Assembly (NCBI RefSeq): GCF_022606355.1
Contig: NZ_JAHHZQ010000003.1
Coordinates: 620,001-684,000, forward strand
Reading direction: 5' to 3'
Source of the DNA: Leifsonia shinshuensis
GTDB lineage: Bacteria; Actinomycetota; Actinomycetes; Actinomycetales; Microbacteriaceae
Length of the DNA: 64,000 nucleotides
This document shows, piece after piece, positions 16,670 to 26,396 of the stretch; position 1 is the stretch's first letter; each line of letters starts with the position of its first letter. A program made the translations under genes and the position numbers. The notes under the pieces were generated by a model. That model was not told where the DNA came from, did not search any database, and worked only from the letters and a program-made list of their open reading frames with translations.

Positions 16670-16891
16670 TCAGCGACCGGTGCTGCGGGCGTCCTGCGCT
16701 GCACGCAGGTCGGCGAGGGCGCGATCGGTCTCGCGCGTGACGCGACCGCCGCGTGCGGCGATCGCCGCCGGCAGCCAATCGCTCAACACGAAGCGGCGTC
16801 GGCGCGACGCCACGACCTCGCCGCCGTTCGTCCTGACCGGGCGGGCCACCCAGCCGTGTTCCATCCCTTGTGCCCAGGTAGTGTTTGCCAT
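16670..16891 (-). CDS. Small hypothetical protein
   Basis: Seventy-three residues, basic, with the stretch ASRRRRFVLSDWLPAAIAARG in the middle. No family is recognised. The ATG giving MANTTWAQGM was chosen because the region upstream holds direct repeats shared with the divergent AraC-type gene's promoter and reads poorly as protein. It may be controlled by that regulator. Confidence 0.5.
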   Translation of the reverse strand: MANTTWAQGMEHGWVARPVRTNGGEVVASRRRRFVLSDWLPAAIAARGGRVTRETDRALADLRAAQDARSTGR

Positions 16892-16911
16892 GACCTCTAC
16901 GTTACGAACGA

Positions 16912-16963
16912 AAACATTCGGCCACGAGATGGCTTCCGGTCTATCTTCGCAAACATTCGGCCA
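16912..16963. promoter_or_regulatory. Direct-repeat pair in a divergent promoter
   Basis: The 13-mer AAACATTCGGCCA occurs at 16912-16924 and 16951-16963, exactly 39 bases apart, between two divergent starts (16891 and 16978). Direct repeats are typical AraC-family sites. The second copy ends 14 bases before the AraC-type ATG. Confidence 0.6.
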
Positions 16964-16977
16964 GTACACTGGGCGGC

Positions 16978-17928
16978 ATGTTGAAGAGCGTTGCCGTGCC
17001 GATCATCGACGATTTCGCGATGTTCGAATTCGGCGTGATCTGCGAGGTGTTCGGCCTCGATCGCAGCTACGCGGGCATCCCGCCGTTCGATTTCCGCGTC
17101 TGCTCGACGCAGCCCGGCGAGACGATCAGTCACGACACCGGCGTGCGCCTGATCGCGCCGTACGGACTGGAGGCCATGGAGGACGCCGACCTCATCGCCG
17201 TGCCGGCCGCGACGATCCGCGATCACTACCCCGACGAGCTGCTCGACGGCCTCCGCCGGGCGCACGACCGCGGGGCTATCCTGCTCAGCGTCTGCTCGGG
17301 AGCGTTCGCGCTGGGGGCGGCCGGCCTCCTCGACGGCCGCGAGTGCACCACGCACTGGCGCCACGCCGAGGCCCTGCAGCGACGGTTCCCGCTGACGCGC
17401 GTGAACCCGGACGTGCTGTTCATCGACGACGGCACGATCATCACCAGCGCCGGCACCTCGGCGGGCATCGACGCGTGCCTCCACCTGGTACGCCGCGAAC
17501 TCGGCAGCGCGATCGCGAACACGATCGCGCGCAACATGGTCGTGCCCCCACAGCGCGACGGCGGCCAGCGCCAATACATCGAGAAGCCCGTGTCCGACTG
17601 CGAGGACGACACCTTCAGCGAACTGCTCGAACACCTGACCGACACGCTCGACGAGAGCCACACGGTCTCCGGGCTCGCGGCCCGGGCCCACATGTCGACC
17701 CGGAGCTTCTCGCGCCGGTTCGTCGCAGAGACCGGGGTGCCTCCGATGCAGTGGCTCACCACACAGCGCGTGCTGCACGCACGCCTGCTGCTCGAGACGA
17801 CCGACCTGGCGATCGACGAGGTCGCCCGGCGCAGCGGGTTCGGCAGTGCGACGCTGCTGCGCCACCACTTCGACGCCGAGGTGGGCGTGCCGCCCACGCG
17901 TTACCGCGCGGCCTTCGCCCAGCGCTGA
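16978..17928 (+). CDS. GlxA-family transcriptional regulator (DJ-1/PfpI plus AraC HTH)
   Basis: A 316-residue regulator. The N-terminal half (residues 5-165) is a DJ-1/PfpI-like amidotransferase fold with a cysteine in LLSVCSGAFALG at the nucleophile position. The C-terminal 90 residues hold two AraC-type helix-turn-helix units, MSTRSFSRRFVAETGVPPMQ and DEVARRSGFGSATLLRHHF. The ATG is well placed behind a repeated 13-mer. It probably activates the oxidoreductase gene 103 bases downstream, as often happens with this family (inference). Confidence 0.9.
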   Translation: MLKSVAVPIIDDFAMFEFGVICEVFGLDRSYAGIPPFDFRVCSTQPGETISHDTGVRLIAPYGLEAMEDADLIAVPAATIRDHYPDELLDGLRRAHDRGAILLSVCSGAFALGAAGLLDGRECTTHWRHAEALQRRFPLTRVNPDVLFIDDGTIITSAGTSAGIDACLHLVRRELGSAIANTIARNMVVPPQRDGGQRQYIEKPVSDCEDDTFSELLEHLTDTLDESHTVSGLAARAHMSTRSFSRRFVAETGVPPMQWLTTQRVLHARLLLETTDLAIDEVARRSGFGSATLLRHHFDAEVGVPPTRYRAAFAQR

Positions 17929-18031
17929 GCCCCGCTGCCGGCGCACTCCACATGCCGGCGCACCCCACACGTCGGCTCACGCCACGCCGGCCCGTCACCA
18001 CCTCTTCACCGCCGCGAACGGAAGGACACCT

Positions 18032-18976
18032 ATGGCCACGCAGATCCAGTACGACCGCCTCGGAGGCCCGGAGGTGCTCGAGGTCGCCTCCACGCCCGAC
18101 CCGGCGGCGCCGCAGGACGGCGTGGTGGTCGCCGTGCGCGCGGCCGGCGTGAACCCGATCGACGGCAAGCTGCGCAGCGGCACCCGGCCGAGCGCCCCGA
18201 TCACCGAGCCGCGTGTGCCGGGCAGCGACGCGGCCGGCGTCGTGCTCTCGGCCGGCTCGGGTGTGACCGGCTGGGCCCCGGGCGACGAAGTGGTGGTGCG
18301 GGAGGCGCGCGGCGCATACACGACCCACCTGGTCGCCCCGGCCTCCCACCTCGTGCGCAAGCCTGCGGCGGTGAGCTGGGAGGAGGCGGCGGCGATCGGA
18401 GTCCCTGCCGGTACTGCGCACCAAGCGCTCGTCTCACTGGGCGTCGGACCAGGCACCACGCTCCTCATCCACGGCGGGTCGGGAAGCGTCGGCCGCGCCG
18501 CGATCCAGCTGGCCCGGCGGATGGGTGCGACCGTAGTGGCGACGGCGTCGCCCGCCAACCACGACCGGCTGCGCGAACTCGGGGCGGTCCCGGTGGCCTA
18601 CGGCGCCGGTCTGCTGGAGCGCCTGCGCGACGCTGCGCCGCAGGGCTACGACCGCATCCTCGACGCCATCGGCACCGACGAAGCGCTCGAGGCGTCGTTC
18701 GCCCTGGTCGAGGACCGTTCGCGCATCGGCACGATCGTCGTCGGTCCGCGCGCGGCCGAGCTGGGCATCCTCGCCTGGGGAGGTGGGAACCCGGTCCCCC
18801 TGACCGCCGACGAGCTGCGCCTGCGCGCCGAGGCGTACCCGCTCGTCCTCGACCTCCTGGCCGAGGGCGCGTTCCAGGTCGACGTCGCCCGCACCTTCCC
18901 GCTGGTGGAGGCCGCCGAAGCCGCACGCCTGGTCGAGGGAGGGCATCCCGGCGGCAAGGTCGTGCTCACGCCGTAG
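18032..18976 (+). CDS. MDR-family NADP-dependent quinone oxidoreductase
   Basis: A 314-residue zinc-independent medium-chain reductase. The N-terminal GroES-like domain has VRAAGVNPIDGKLRSG and PGSDAAGVV. The Rossmann domain has the NADPH loop LIHGGSGSVGRAAIQLARRM near residues 146-165. The C-terminus ends in GGHPGGKVVLTP, the usual end of this family. The ATG follows GAAGGACACCT. It lies downstream of a GlxA-type regulator on the same strand. The substrate is unknown. Confidence 0.82.
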   Translation: MATQIQYDRLGGPEVLEVASTPDPAAPQDGVVVAVRAAGVNPIDGKLRSGTRPSAPITEPRVPGSDAAGVVLSAGSGVTGWAPGDEVVVREARGAYTTHLVAPASHLVRKPAAVSWEEAAAIGVPAGTAHQALVSLGVGPGTTLLIHGGSGSVGRAAIQLARRMGATVVATASPANHDRLRELGAVPVAYGAGLLERLRDAAPQGYDRILDAIGTDEALEASFALVEDRSRIGTIVVGPRAAELGILAWGGGNPVPLTADELRLRAEAYPLVLDLLAEGAFQVDVARTFPLVEAAEAARLVEGGHPGGKVVLTP

Positions 18977-19000
18977 GCGGGGAGACTCGGGCGGCGCGTA

Positions 19001-19309
19001 CTAGTGGTGCACCGGCCGCCGGTGGGTCAGGTGCGGCACACGGTGGCGCACCTCCGCATGCGGTTCGTGCGCGGGAGGGAGGTCGTCGGCGCGGTAGTGC
19101 CTCAGCAGCCGCCAGTTGCGCCGCGCGAGCCGAGCGCAGACGACGACGGTCACGACGCCGCAGACGATGATCCCCCAGGCCCGCGGATTCTCGCCCTCGG
19201 TGGGGATGAGGAAGAGCAGCGCCGCGGTCGCCAGCACGGCGAGCAGCGCGCACACCACCCCGATGCTCACACCGCGCCAGGCCCGGGCGCGCTCCACACG
19301 GTCACCCAT
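19001..19309 (-). CDS. Small membrane protein with two helices
   Basis: A 102-residue product with two hydrophobic helices near residues 12-35 and 43-58, then a long positively charged, histidine-rich tail ending VRHRVPHLTHRRPVHH. No family is recognised. The ATG giving MGDRVERARAW was preferred to an earlier TTG. The tail could bind metal or lipid headgroups, but nothing firm can be said. Confidence 0.5.
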   Translation of the reverse strand: MGDRVERARAWRGVSIGVVCALLAVLATAALLFLIPTEGENPRAWGIIVCGVVTVVVCARLARRNWRLLRHYRADDLPPAHEPHAEVRHRVPHLTHRRPVHH

Positions 19310-19429
19310 GAAGCGCAAGCTACTCCGCGCGCACGGTGAACACCAGATGAACGCGCGGTGTCGCGCCGATGGACGACCCGCTCGTGCGAGCGCGCGGCGC
19401 CGGTCGTGACACCGTCGCCGCGCGACCCG

Positions 19430-19609
19430 TCACTCCTCAGCGGCCTCCCTGCCGAACCGCTCCTGCCATTCGGCGTACGTGTGATCGTGCCCGAGCGGAC
19501 ACTCGCAGCGGATGAGGATGGGTCGCCCCGTCACCACGCTGACGGCGCGCTCCACGTGCGCCTCTGCTGTCGCCGTGCGGAGTCGTGCCCGGCGCGTCTG
19601 TTTCGACAT
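19430..19609 (-). CDS. Small hypothetical protein with CxCxxxHxH motif
   Basis: A 59-residue product with an N-terminal basic stretch (MSKQTRRARLR) and a C-terminal CECPLGHDHTYAEW, a possible metal-binding turn. GAGGAG lies 6 bases before this ATG and decides the start over an upstream ATG. It is the second of two tiny same-strand genes. Confidence 0.5.
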   Translation of the reverse strand: MSKQTRRARLRTATAEAHVERAVSVVTGRPILIRCECPLGHDHTYAEWQERFGREAAEE

Positions 19610-19657
19610 GTCTGCTCCTCGTTCCGTCGCGAAGGGGTGGTCGGTCATGCATCGCGT

Positions 19658-19816
19658 TCAGCCGTTGTAGCCGCGGCAGCCGCCGCACCGGTCGCAGACC
19701 AGCACGAAGGCCGGCCCTCCGGCCAGCGTCGTCACGATCGCCGGGCGCGCGTCACGTGCACCGCAGCACGGACAGACGCCGCGCTGGATCGAGGCGCGTG
19801 TCTCGAGTGTCGTCAT
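19658..19816 (-). CDS. Small zinc-ribbon-like protein
   Basis: Fifty-two residues with two cysteine pairs, CPCC near residues 15-18 and CDRCGGC near 42-48, spaced like a zinc ribbon. The ATG giving MTTLETRASI is preceded by an AAGGGA element. A hypothetical relative lies just downstream; together they may form a small operon. Confidence 0.5.
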   Translation of the reverse strand: MTTLETRASIQRGVCPCCGARDARPAIVTTLAGGPAFVLVCDRCGGCRGYNG

Positions 19817-19952
19817 CGTCGACGTCCCTTCTCCGTCTCTCCTGAGGGACACGGCACGAGCGGAGGCGTAACGCGCGCGCCGGGTGCTGGCCAGTATCCG
19901 GGGCCTCGAGGGTGAGGCGACGAGACGGGTCGGCCAGAATGCATGGATTTCA

Positions 19953-19970
19953 CCCGGACTGTCGTCCGGG
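19953..19970 (-). terminator. Hairpin after the ATPase-LuxR gene
   Basis: Stem CCCGGAC / GTCCGGG of 7 bp with a TGTC tetraloop, 21 bases beyond the stop on the minus strand. No strong U-run follows. Confidence 0.55.
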
Positions 19971-19991
19971 CCTGCCCCAAGGGCGGCCGGC

Positions 19992-22283
19992 TCAGTCGGC
20001 GTCGCTGGTGAGCGCGCTCCAGGCGGCGAGCTGGGATCGCGACGTGAAACCGAGTTTGACCAGGCTTCGGGACACGTGCCCTTCGGCCGTCCGTCGCGAG
20101 ATCACCAACCGATCCGCGATCGCGCGATCCGTCAGTCCCTGGCCGACGAGCGCGGCGACCTGCCGCTCGCGGGCGGTGAGCACCGACTGCGCGGAGGCGC
20201 CGCCGTCCGGCCTCTCGGGCAGCTCGGCGCCCAGGGCGAACGCGATTCCGTCGGCCAACAGGAAGCCCCGCCCTCTCTCGAAGGCCGCGTCGTAGGCGCG
20301 CGCGCCGAGCCCGGAGCGTGCCGCCTCCACCGTCTGCGGGCGCAGCGCCGTCGCAGCCGACGGGAAGGTCGACACGGTGCCGCCGATCCCCAGCCAGATG
20401 GTGTGCGCGGCACCGAGGAGGATCGCCGCCCGGGTGGCGTCGCCCTCCCACGCGGCCACGCTCGCGAGGGCCTCCTCCACCTGGGCCAGCCCGACGGGAT
20501 CGTTCATCCCCTGCTTCAGGCTCAGTGATTGGCGGAGCAACTCGGCAGCCTCGTCCGATCGGCCGCGTGCCTGGGCGCTGAGGCCGGCGTTCATCAGCAG
20601 GTACGACGTCTCGAAGGCGTCCCCGGCGCGCACCGCGCGACGCACGAGAGCGGAGCGCAGTGCTGCCGACTGCCGGTGCCTTCCCCCGCGGTCGTACGCG
20701 AGAGCGAGCCGCTCCTCCACGTTTCCGCGGGCGATGAACAGGTTGCGCCCGCCCTGGAGGGCGAGCGAGCGCTCGAACGCGGCGATGCTCGACTCGACAT
20801 CGGAGTCGACCGAGCCGTGCATCCCGGGGATCGCCGACATCGTGTACGCGTCGCCGAGGCGTTCCGCGATCTCTGCCGCCTCGTCCAGCCGCGCGAGACC
20901 GGAAGCGCGATCGCCCTGCGCGCACTCGATCCCGCCGACGATCACGAGGAGCTGGCAGAGTTCCGGCGTGTCGATCTCGCCGAGCGCGAGCACCTCCAGG
21001 CCGCGCCGCCGCAGTTCGTCGAACCGACCCTGTGCCTGCCACACGACCCGCCAGGCCGTCACGAGGAGGACGGCAGCGATCGCCGCGTCGCCACGCTGCA
21101 CGCTGAAGTCGACTGCCGTGCGGAGGTCCGGGAGCTGCTGGTGGGCGAAGGCCAGCCAGGCGACCTGGTTCGGGCCGTACCAGTCGGCCTCCATCGCCTG
21201 CAGCCGCTCGACGTGCCAGGCCCGATGCGCCAGCCGCGCCTCCTCCACCTCGTCGCGAGTGGAGCTGTCGAGCCCGAATCGCCGCACGAGGTCGAGCATC
21301 GAGAACGTGATGCCCTCCGCCCCGTCCGTGCGGCGGACGATGGACTTGTCGAGCAACGACTCCACGACGTCGATCACCGGAAGGGCGAGCGCCAGATCCG
21401 AGGCGAGACGTTCGGCCGCAGCGAGAGTCCACCCTCCGGCGAAGACCGACATCCGCCGCCAGAGCGCCCGTTCGCCATCCGTGCACAGGTCGTAGCTCCA
21501 GGCGATGGCATCGGCGACCGAGCGTTGGCGGGGCGGAGCATCGCGTTCCCGGCCGACCAGCAGCCGCCGCGGGGCGTCGAGCCGCTCGAGGATCTGCCGG
21601 GGCGCGATCGCCCGCACCCGGGTCGCCGCCAGCTCGATGGCCAACGGGACGCCCTCCAGCCTGCGGCAGATCGCCGCGATGTCGGCGAGCTCGGCGGCCG
21701 AAGGATCCGGCAGCACCGATGCGCACCGGTCCAGGAAGAGCTCGACAGCGGTCAGCCGCGTGGGCTCGCCGGGCCCCGGAGTCGAGAGCGGCTCGAGCCG
21801 CGAGATCCGGCCGGAGGTCATCCGGAGGTCCTCCCGGCTCGTGGCGATCACCGTCAGCTCGGGGCACTCGACGAGGAGCCGGGTGATCAGCGAGACCGCG
21901 CCATCGATGACGTGCTCGCAATTGTCGATCACGAGCAGCGCGGCGCGGACGGCGAAGAACCGGGTGACCACCGCCTCCTGATCGCGGCCGACGCTCTCCA
22001 GGCCGAGCTGCGTCGCCACCTGGTCGGCCACGGAACCACCGGGCGCCACCGCCGTGAGGTCGACGAACCACACATCATCGCCGAACTCCCGGCGCATGGT
22101 ACCGGCCAGGCGGATCGCGAACCGGGTCTTGCCGATGCCGCCGGCGCCCACGACCGTCAGCAGGCGGCCCTCGCCGAGCTGTGCGCGCGCCTGTGCCATC
22201 TGTTCGCGCCGGTCGACGAACGAGGCGTACTCGGCGGGGAGCGCAGCCACTCGCGAGACCCGTTCCGCCGCTGCGATCACCAC
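19992..22283 (-). CDS. ATP-binding LuxR-family transcriptional regulator
   Basis: A 763-residue regulator of the large STAND-type class. A Walker A motif GAGGIGKTR lies near residues 46-55 and a Walker B-like LLVIDNCEH near 116, followed by TSREDLR as a sensor and by a helical repeat region (about 340-690) that probably forms TPR-like units. A LuxR helix-turn-helix closes the protein with LTARERQVAALVGQGLTDRA and RRTAEGHVSRSLVKLG. The open frame runs upstream, but the GTG giving VVIAAAERVSR fits best; a second GTG one codon earlier is also possible. The ligand and targets are unknown. It faces the sigma-factor gene, sharing a promoter region that shows no clear motif. Confidence 0.85.
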   Translation of the reverse strand: MVIAAAERVSRVAALPAEYASFVDRREQMAQARAQLGEGRLLTVVGAGGIGKTRFAIRLAGTMRREFGDDVWFVDLTAVAPGGSVADQVATQLGLESVGRDQEAVVTRFFAVRAALLVIDNCEHVIDGAVSLITRLLVECPELTVIATSREDLRMTSGRISRLEPLSTPGPGEPTRLTAVELFLDRCASVLPDPSAAELADIAAICRRLEGVPLAIELAATRVRAIAPRQILERLDAPRRLLVGRERDAPPRQRSVADAIAWSYDLCTDGERALWRRMSVFAGGWTLAAAERLASDLALALPVIDVVESLLDKSIVRRTDGAEGITFSMLDLVRRFGLDSSTRDEVEEARLAHRAWHVERLQAMEADWYGPNQVAWLAFAHQQLPDLRTAVDFSVQRGDAAIAAVLLVTAWRVVWQAQGRFDELRRRGLEVLALGEIDTPELCQLLVIVGGIECAQGDRASGLARLDEAAEIAERLGDAYTMSAIPGMHGSVDSDVESSIAAFERSLALQGGRNLFIARGNVEERLALAYDRGGRHRQSAALRSALVRRAVRAGDAFETSYLLMNAGLSAQARGRSDEAAELLRQSLSLKQGMNDPVGLAQVEEALASVAAWEGDATRAAILLGAAHTIWLGIGGTVSTFPSAATALRPQTVEAARSGLGARAYDAAFERGRGFLLADGIAFALGAELPERPDGGASAQSVLTARERQVAALVGQGLTDRAIADRLVISRRTAEGHVSRSLVKLGFTSRSQLAAWSALTSDAD

Positions 22284-22530
22284 GTGAACATCATGGCTGA
22301 GGGGATAACCACGCGCCAACACCGGCACCGGGAGGGATGACGCGACGGGTGATACGTGTCTTCGCCGAACACGTAGTCGAGCAGGTAGTCCTACGCCTCC
22401 ACGAAATACCAGCATTCGCCAGCCTGATCCCGCGAGCAGAGGTGGTGTCCGTCGGTCCTCTTCTCGGACCCCCATCCCGACATCGAGTGCGTACGGCCCG
22501 ACACCAGGCCGCCGCCCTCCGAGGAACATC

Positions 22531-23103
22531 ATGCTCAGCATCATCCCCAGCACCACTCGGCTCGGTCAACTCACGGACGAGGAGCTGATCCAACTCACCC
22601 GCGACGGCGACGACCGGGCGTTCGGCGAGATCTGGCGACGGCACGCGGCCGTCGGGGCAGCCATCGCACGGCGCATCACGACCCGCATCGACTCGGCCGA
22701 TCTGGTGTCGGAGGCTTTCGCCCGGATGCTCCAGGCGGTGCGCAACGGCGCAGGCCCGAAGACGGCCGTGCGCAGCTACCTCGCCACGACGATCCGCTCG
22801 GTGGCGGCATCGTGGGGGCGCAACCTCCGTCCGACCCTCGACCTCGACGAGGCCCACGAGGTCGGCTTCACCGACGACCGCTTCGACGCGCTCGACGAGA
22901 GCGACCGCCACGAAGCGGCCGTCACCGCCTTCAAATCCCTCCCCGAGCGGTGGCAGCGCGCGCTCTGGTACTCCGAGGTGGAAGGCCGGTCGAACGCCGA
23001 GATCGGCGAGCTCCTGCACATCAAGACCACCGCAGCCGCGATGCTCGCCTCCCGAGCGCGCGCCGGCCTCCGCAAGGCCTGGTATGCGGGTGAAGCCGCC
23101 TGA
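22531..23103 (+). CDS. ECF-type RNA polymerase sigma factor
   Basis: A 190-residue sigma-70 family factor of extracytoplasmic-function size. Region 2 spans about residues 20-90 (DLVSEAFARMLQAVRNG), and region 4 spans about 130-185 with LPERWQRALWYSEVEGRSNA and a helix-turn-helix around IGELLHIKTTAAAMLASRAR. GAGGAAC precedes the ATG at a good distance. No anti-sigma gene follows, so it is either uncontrolled by a partner here or partnered elsewhere. It is divergent from the ATPase-LuxR regulator. Confidence 0.85.
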   Translation: MLSIIPSTTRLGQLTDEELIQLTRDGDDRAFGEIWRRHAAVGAAIARRITTRIDSADLVSEAFARMLQAVRNGAGPKTAVRSYLATTIRSVAASWGRNLRPTLDLDEAHEVGFTDDRFDALDESDRHEAAVTAFKSLPERWQRALWYSEVEGRSNAEIGELLHIKTTAAAMLASRARAGLRKAWYAGEAA

Positions 23104-23215
23104 GCCTGCGCGATCGGTGCCCGGCTGCAGGTATCGCCCGGCCGTCGGCGTATGCCGGCCCACCGGCGGATGCCGCCCCTGGCGGCCGACCCGCGACCCC
23201 TGCCACGATGGCGCC

Positions 23216-23614
23216 ATGGCCGTAACGTTCCTGCAACCACCCGGACTCGTGCACAGTCCCGCCTTCAGCCACGTCGCCGTCGTGCCACCCGGCGCGACGA
23301 CCATCTACCTCGGCGGTCAGAACGGCGTCGACGAGACCGGTGCCGTCGTCTCGCCCGACGCAGGCGCGCAAGCCGCCCGCGCCCTCGACAACGCGGAGGT
23401 CGCACTGGCCGCGGCCGGCGCCTCGCTCGACGACGTCGTGCAGTGGTTCGTCACCCTCGACGTCGGGGCCGATCTCGGCGCCGCCTACGGGGCGATCGCC
23501 CCGCGGCTGGCCAGGGAGGGCGCCCCTCCGCTGGTCTCGGCTTCACGCGCCGCCGGCCTCGGTGTGCGAGGGGCGCTCATCGAGATCAGCGCGATCGCCG
23601 CCCTCACGGCCTGA
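23216..23614 (+). CDS. RidA/YjgF-family protein
   Basis: A 132-residue member of the RidA family, enzymes that hydrolyse reactive enamine/imine intermediates. Typical parts are TIYLGGQNGVDETGAVV near residues 28-42, QAARALDNAEVALAAAGASL and the C-terminal GLGVRGALIEISAIAAL. The catalytic arginine of canonical RidA would fall in this last stretch, where the sequence has VRGALIEI. The gene stands alone ahead of a bidirectional terminator. Confidence 0.82.
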   Translation: MAVTFLQPPGLVHSPAFSHVAVVPPGATTIYLGGQNGVDETGAVVSPDAGAQAARALDNAEVALAAAGASLDDVVQWFVTLDVGADLGAAYGAIAPRLAREGAPPLVSASRAAGLGVRGALIEISAIAALTA

Positions 23615-23660
23615 GCCCCTCGGGGCCCGGCGTCGGCGCGGCGCCGGCCGCACGGACGAC

Positions 23661-23690
23661 GCCCCCGCCGACGTGGAACGAGGCGGGGGC
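23661..23690. terminator. Bidirectional hairpin terminator
   Basis: Nine-bp perfect stem GCCCCCGCC / GGCGGGGGC with a 12-base loop, placed between two convergent gene ends. Confidence 0.75.
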
Positions 23691-23705
23691 GATTTCCGGA
23701 ACGGG

Positions 23706-23879
23706 TCAGTGCTTGAAGGCGTCCTTCACCTTCTCTGCGGCGTTCTTGAGGTCGGCCTTCACCTGGTCGCCCTTGCCCTCGGCTTCGAGTCGCTCGTCAC
23801 CGGTCGCCTTGCCCGCCGTCTCCTTGGCCTTGCCGCCCGCGCTCTCGGCGGCGTTCCCGATCTTGTCGTCGAGTCCCAT
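23706..23879 (-). CDS. CsbD-family stress protein
   Basis: A 57-residue hydrophilic, alanine- and lysine-rich protein with the family pattern MGLDDKIGNAAESAGGKAKE and a charged tail ending DAFKH. Such proteins are general-stress products, unfolded on their own. The gene stands alone, convergent with the RidA gene, and lies upstream of treY on the other strand. Confidence 0.85.
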   Translation of the reverse strand: MGLDDKIGNAAESAGGKAKETAGKATGDERLEAEGKGDQVKADLKNAAEKVKDAFKH

Positions 23880-24050
23880 CGTCGTCCCCTTTCGTCTGTG
23901 TGACCCGACGCTCCCACCGTCCGGGGAGGCCGTCCAGGCTGCACGCCCTGCCCGAAAAATCAATCCCCCACAGCCGAGCCGGTCGGCCAGTTGTCCACCG
24001 ATCTGTCCAGCCCCTTCCTGACGCGGTCGGCGCGCGAAAGAATCCACGGT

Positions 24051-26396
24051 GTGAGCAACGACGTACCGACAAGCACCTACCGCCTCCAGATCACACCCGA
24101 CTTCACACTGCGGGATGCCGCGCAGACCCTCGACTACCTGCACCGGCTCGGCGTCGGCGCCGTCTACCTCTCTCCGCTGCTCCAAGCCGCCTCCGGGTCC
24201 GCCCACGGCTACGACGTGGTCGACCCCACGAGGGTCGATGCGTCACGGGGCGGTCCCGAGGCTCTGCGCGAGTTCTCGGACGCCGCTCACGCGCGTGGCC
24301 TCGACGTGATCGTCGACATCGTGCCCAACCACCTGGGCGTCGCCGTGCCGCACGAGAACCCGTGGTGGTGGGACGTGCTGCGGCTCGGGCGCGATTCCGC
24401 GTACGCCGGCTTCTTCGACATCGATTGGGAGTTCGGGGGCGGCCGGTTGCGCATCCCGGTGCTGGGCGACGGTCCGGACGAGCTGTCGGCCTTGCGCGTG
24501 GAGGGCGCAGAGCTGCGGTACCACGAGCACCGCTTCCCGCTCGCGCCCGGCACAGAGCTCGGCGCGGCTCCGGCGGTGCACGATCGGCAGCACTACGAGC
24601 TGATCTCGTGGCGACGGGCCGATGCTGAGCTGAACTATCGGCGGTTCTTCGCGGTGAACACGCTCGCGGGAGTGCGCGTCGAAGATCCGCAGGTCTTCGA
24701 CGCGACCCACGCCGAGATCGGCCGCTGGCTGCGGGAGGGGCTCGTCGACGGCCTGCGCGTCGACCATCCGGACGGGTTGCGCGACCCCGGCGACTACCTG
24801 GTGCGGCTCGCCGCCCTCGCGGGCACGCGCCCGGTCTGGGTCGAGAAGATCCTCGAAGGCGACGAGCGGATCCCGGAGTGGCCGATCGCCGGCACCACCG
24901 GCTACGACGCTCTCGGCGTCGTCGACAGAGTCTTCGTCGACCCGGCGGGCGAAGAGCCGCTGACGGCCCTCGCCGAGGAGCACGACGGACGCGAAGAGAG
25001 CCGCGACTGGGCCGGGCTGGTGCACCGCCGCAAGCGAGCCGTCGCCGACGGCATCCTGCGCTCCGAAGTGCTGCGTGTGGCCCGGGAGGTTGGGGCCGGT
25101 GCTCCGGGCGGCGACGACGAGGTCGGCGTCGACGACGTCGGCGTCGACGATGTCGCCGATGCCGTCGCCGAGCTCGCCGCGGCCTTCCCCGTGTATCGGA
25201 GCTACCTCCCGTTCGGCGCAGACCACCTCGCGGCGGCGCACGAGACCGCGGCAGCGGGCCGTCCCGACCTCGCGGAGACGCTGGCCCACGTCGTCGACCG
25301 GTTCGTCCCCGACGGCGAAGGGCGGCTGTCCTCAGCGTCTGCGCGCTTCCAGCAGACGAGCGGGGCGGTCATGGCCAAGGGCGTGGAGGACAACGCCTTC
25401 TACCGGTACACGCGGCTGACCTCCCTCACCGAGGTCGGCGGAGACCCGTCGGAGTTCGCCCTCTCTGTGGCCGATTTCCACCGTCTCCAGCAGCAGCGCC
25501 TCACCGGCCTCCCGCGGTCGCTCACCGCGCTGAGCACCCACGACACCAAACGCAGCGAGGACACCCGGGCGAGGATCGCCGTCCTGGCGGAGATCCCCGA
25601 GCGCTGGGCACGGTTCCTCGGCGCCGTGCGCACACGGGTCGGCCTGGGCGACGGCACGCTCGAGAACCTGCTGTGGCAGTCGATCGTCGGCGCCTGGCCG
25701 GCGTCGCGCGAGCGGCTGCACGCCTACGCGCTCAAGGCCGCGCGGGAGGCCGGGGCGAGCACCGGCTGGAGCGATCCCGATCCGCTCTTCGAAGGCGCTC
25801 TCGCCGACCTCGTCGACGCCGCGTTCGACGATGCGCGGGTCGCGGCGGAGGTAGAGGCGATCGCGGCCGTGGTGGCGGCCCCGGGGGCGAGCAACGGGCT
25901 CGGAGCCAAGCTGCTCCAGCTGCTGGCACCGGGAGTTCCCGACGTCTACCAGGGCTCGGAGCGCTGGGAGCGTTCGCTCGTCGACCCGGACAACCGCCGC
26001 CCCGTCGAGTTCGACGCGGCCGCCGGCCTGCTCGCACATCTCGACGAAGGCCGGCTGCCCGCGATCGACTCGTCCGGCGCCGCGAAGCTGCTGGTGACCT
26101 CGCGCGCGCTGCGCCTGCGGCGCGATCGCCCCGAGCTGTTCACCGGCTACCGACCGGTGCTCGCGGACGGGCCGCGCTCGGACCATCTGGTCGCGTTCGA
26201 CCGGGGAGGGGCGTTCGCCCTCGCGACACGGCTGCCGGTCGGGCTGGCGGGCGAGGGAGGCTGGGGCGACACCGTGCTGGACGTCGGGTCGTCAGCCCTC
26301 CGCGACGAGCTGACCGGGCGGACGGTGAGCGGGCGGGTTCAGGTGGAGCAGCTCTTCGACCGCTACCCCGTCGCACTGTTGGCGGTGACGCGATGA
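24051..26396 (+). CDS. treY: Malto-oligosyltrehalose synthase
   Basis: Converts the reducing end of a malto-oligosaccharide into a terminal alpha,alpha-1,1-linked trehalose unit, the first step of the TreY-TreZ trehalose route. The 781 residues fit the family. The N-terminus [20 protein letters not shown] is diagnostic. The GH13 nucleophile lies in [20 protein letters not shown] near residue 238, and the acid in [13 protein letters not shown] near 265. A short in-frame duplication encodes VGVDD twice around residue 360. The GTG start was chosen because the conserved N-terminus begins 8 residues later. The stop overlaps the treZ start (ATGA). Confidence 0.95.
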   Translation: MSNDVPTSTYRLQITPDFTLRDAAQTLDYLHRLGVGAVYLSPLLQAASGSAHGYDVVDPTRVDASRGGPEALREFSDAAHARGLDVIVDIVPNHLGVAVPHENPWWWDVLRLGRDSAYAGFFDIDWEFGGGRLRIPVLGDGPDELSALRVEGAELRYHEHRFPLAPGTELGAAPAVHDRQHYELISWRRADAELNYRRFFAVNTLAGVRVEDPQVFDATHAEIGRWLREGLVDGLRVDHPDGLRDPGDYLVRLAALAGTRPVWVEKILEGDERIPEWPIAGTTGYDALGVVDRVFVDPAGEEPLTALAEEHDGREESRDWAGLVHRRKRAVADGILRSEVLRVAREVGAGAPGGDDEVGVDDVGVDDVADAVAELAAAFPVYRSYLPFGADHLAAAHETAAAGRPDLAETLAHVVDRFVPDGEGRLSSASARFQQTSGAVMAKGVEDNAFYRYTRLTSLTEVGGDPSEFALSVADFHRLQQQRLTGLPRSLTALSTHDTKRSEDTRARIAVLAEIPERWARFLGAVRTRVGLGDGTLENLLWQSIVGAWPASRERLHAYALKAAREAGASTGWSDPDPLFEGALADLVDAAFDDARVAAEVEAIAAVVAAPGASNGLGAKLLQLLAPGVPDVYQGSERWERSLVDPDNRRPVEFDAAAGLLAHLDEGRLPAIDSSGAAKLLVTSRALRLRRDRPELFTGYRPVLADGPRSDHLVAFDRGGAFALATRLPVGLAGEGGWGDTVLDVGSSALRDELTGRTVSGRVQVEQLFDRYPVALLAVTR
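25122..25151 (+). repeat. 15-bp in-frame tandem duplication inside treY
   Basis: Two nearly identical copies of GTCGGCGTCGACGAC, each encoding VGVDD, in a variable acidic loop of the enzyme. Confidence 0.8.

Noticed and set aside
22337-22588. An 83-codon plus-strand frame overlapping the start of the sigma-factor gene
   Set aside because: It has no ribosome-binding site or protein-like composition and overlaps the sigma-factor start in another frame.
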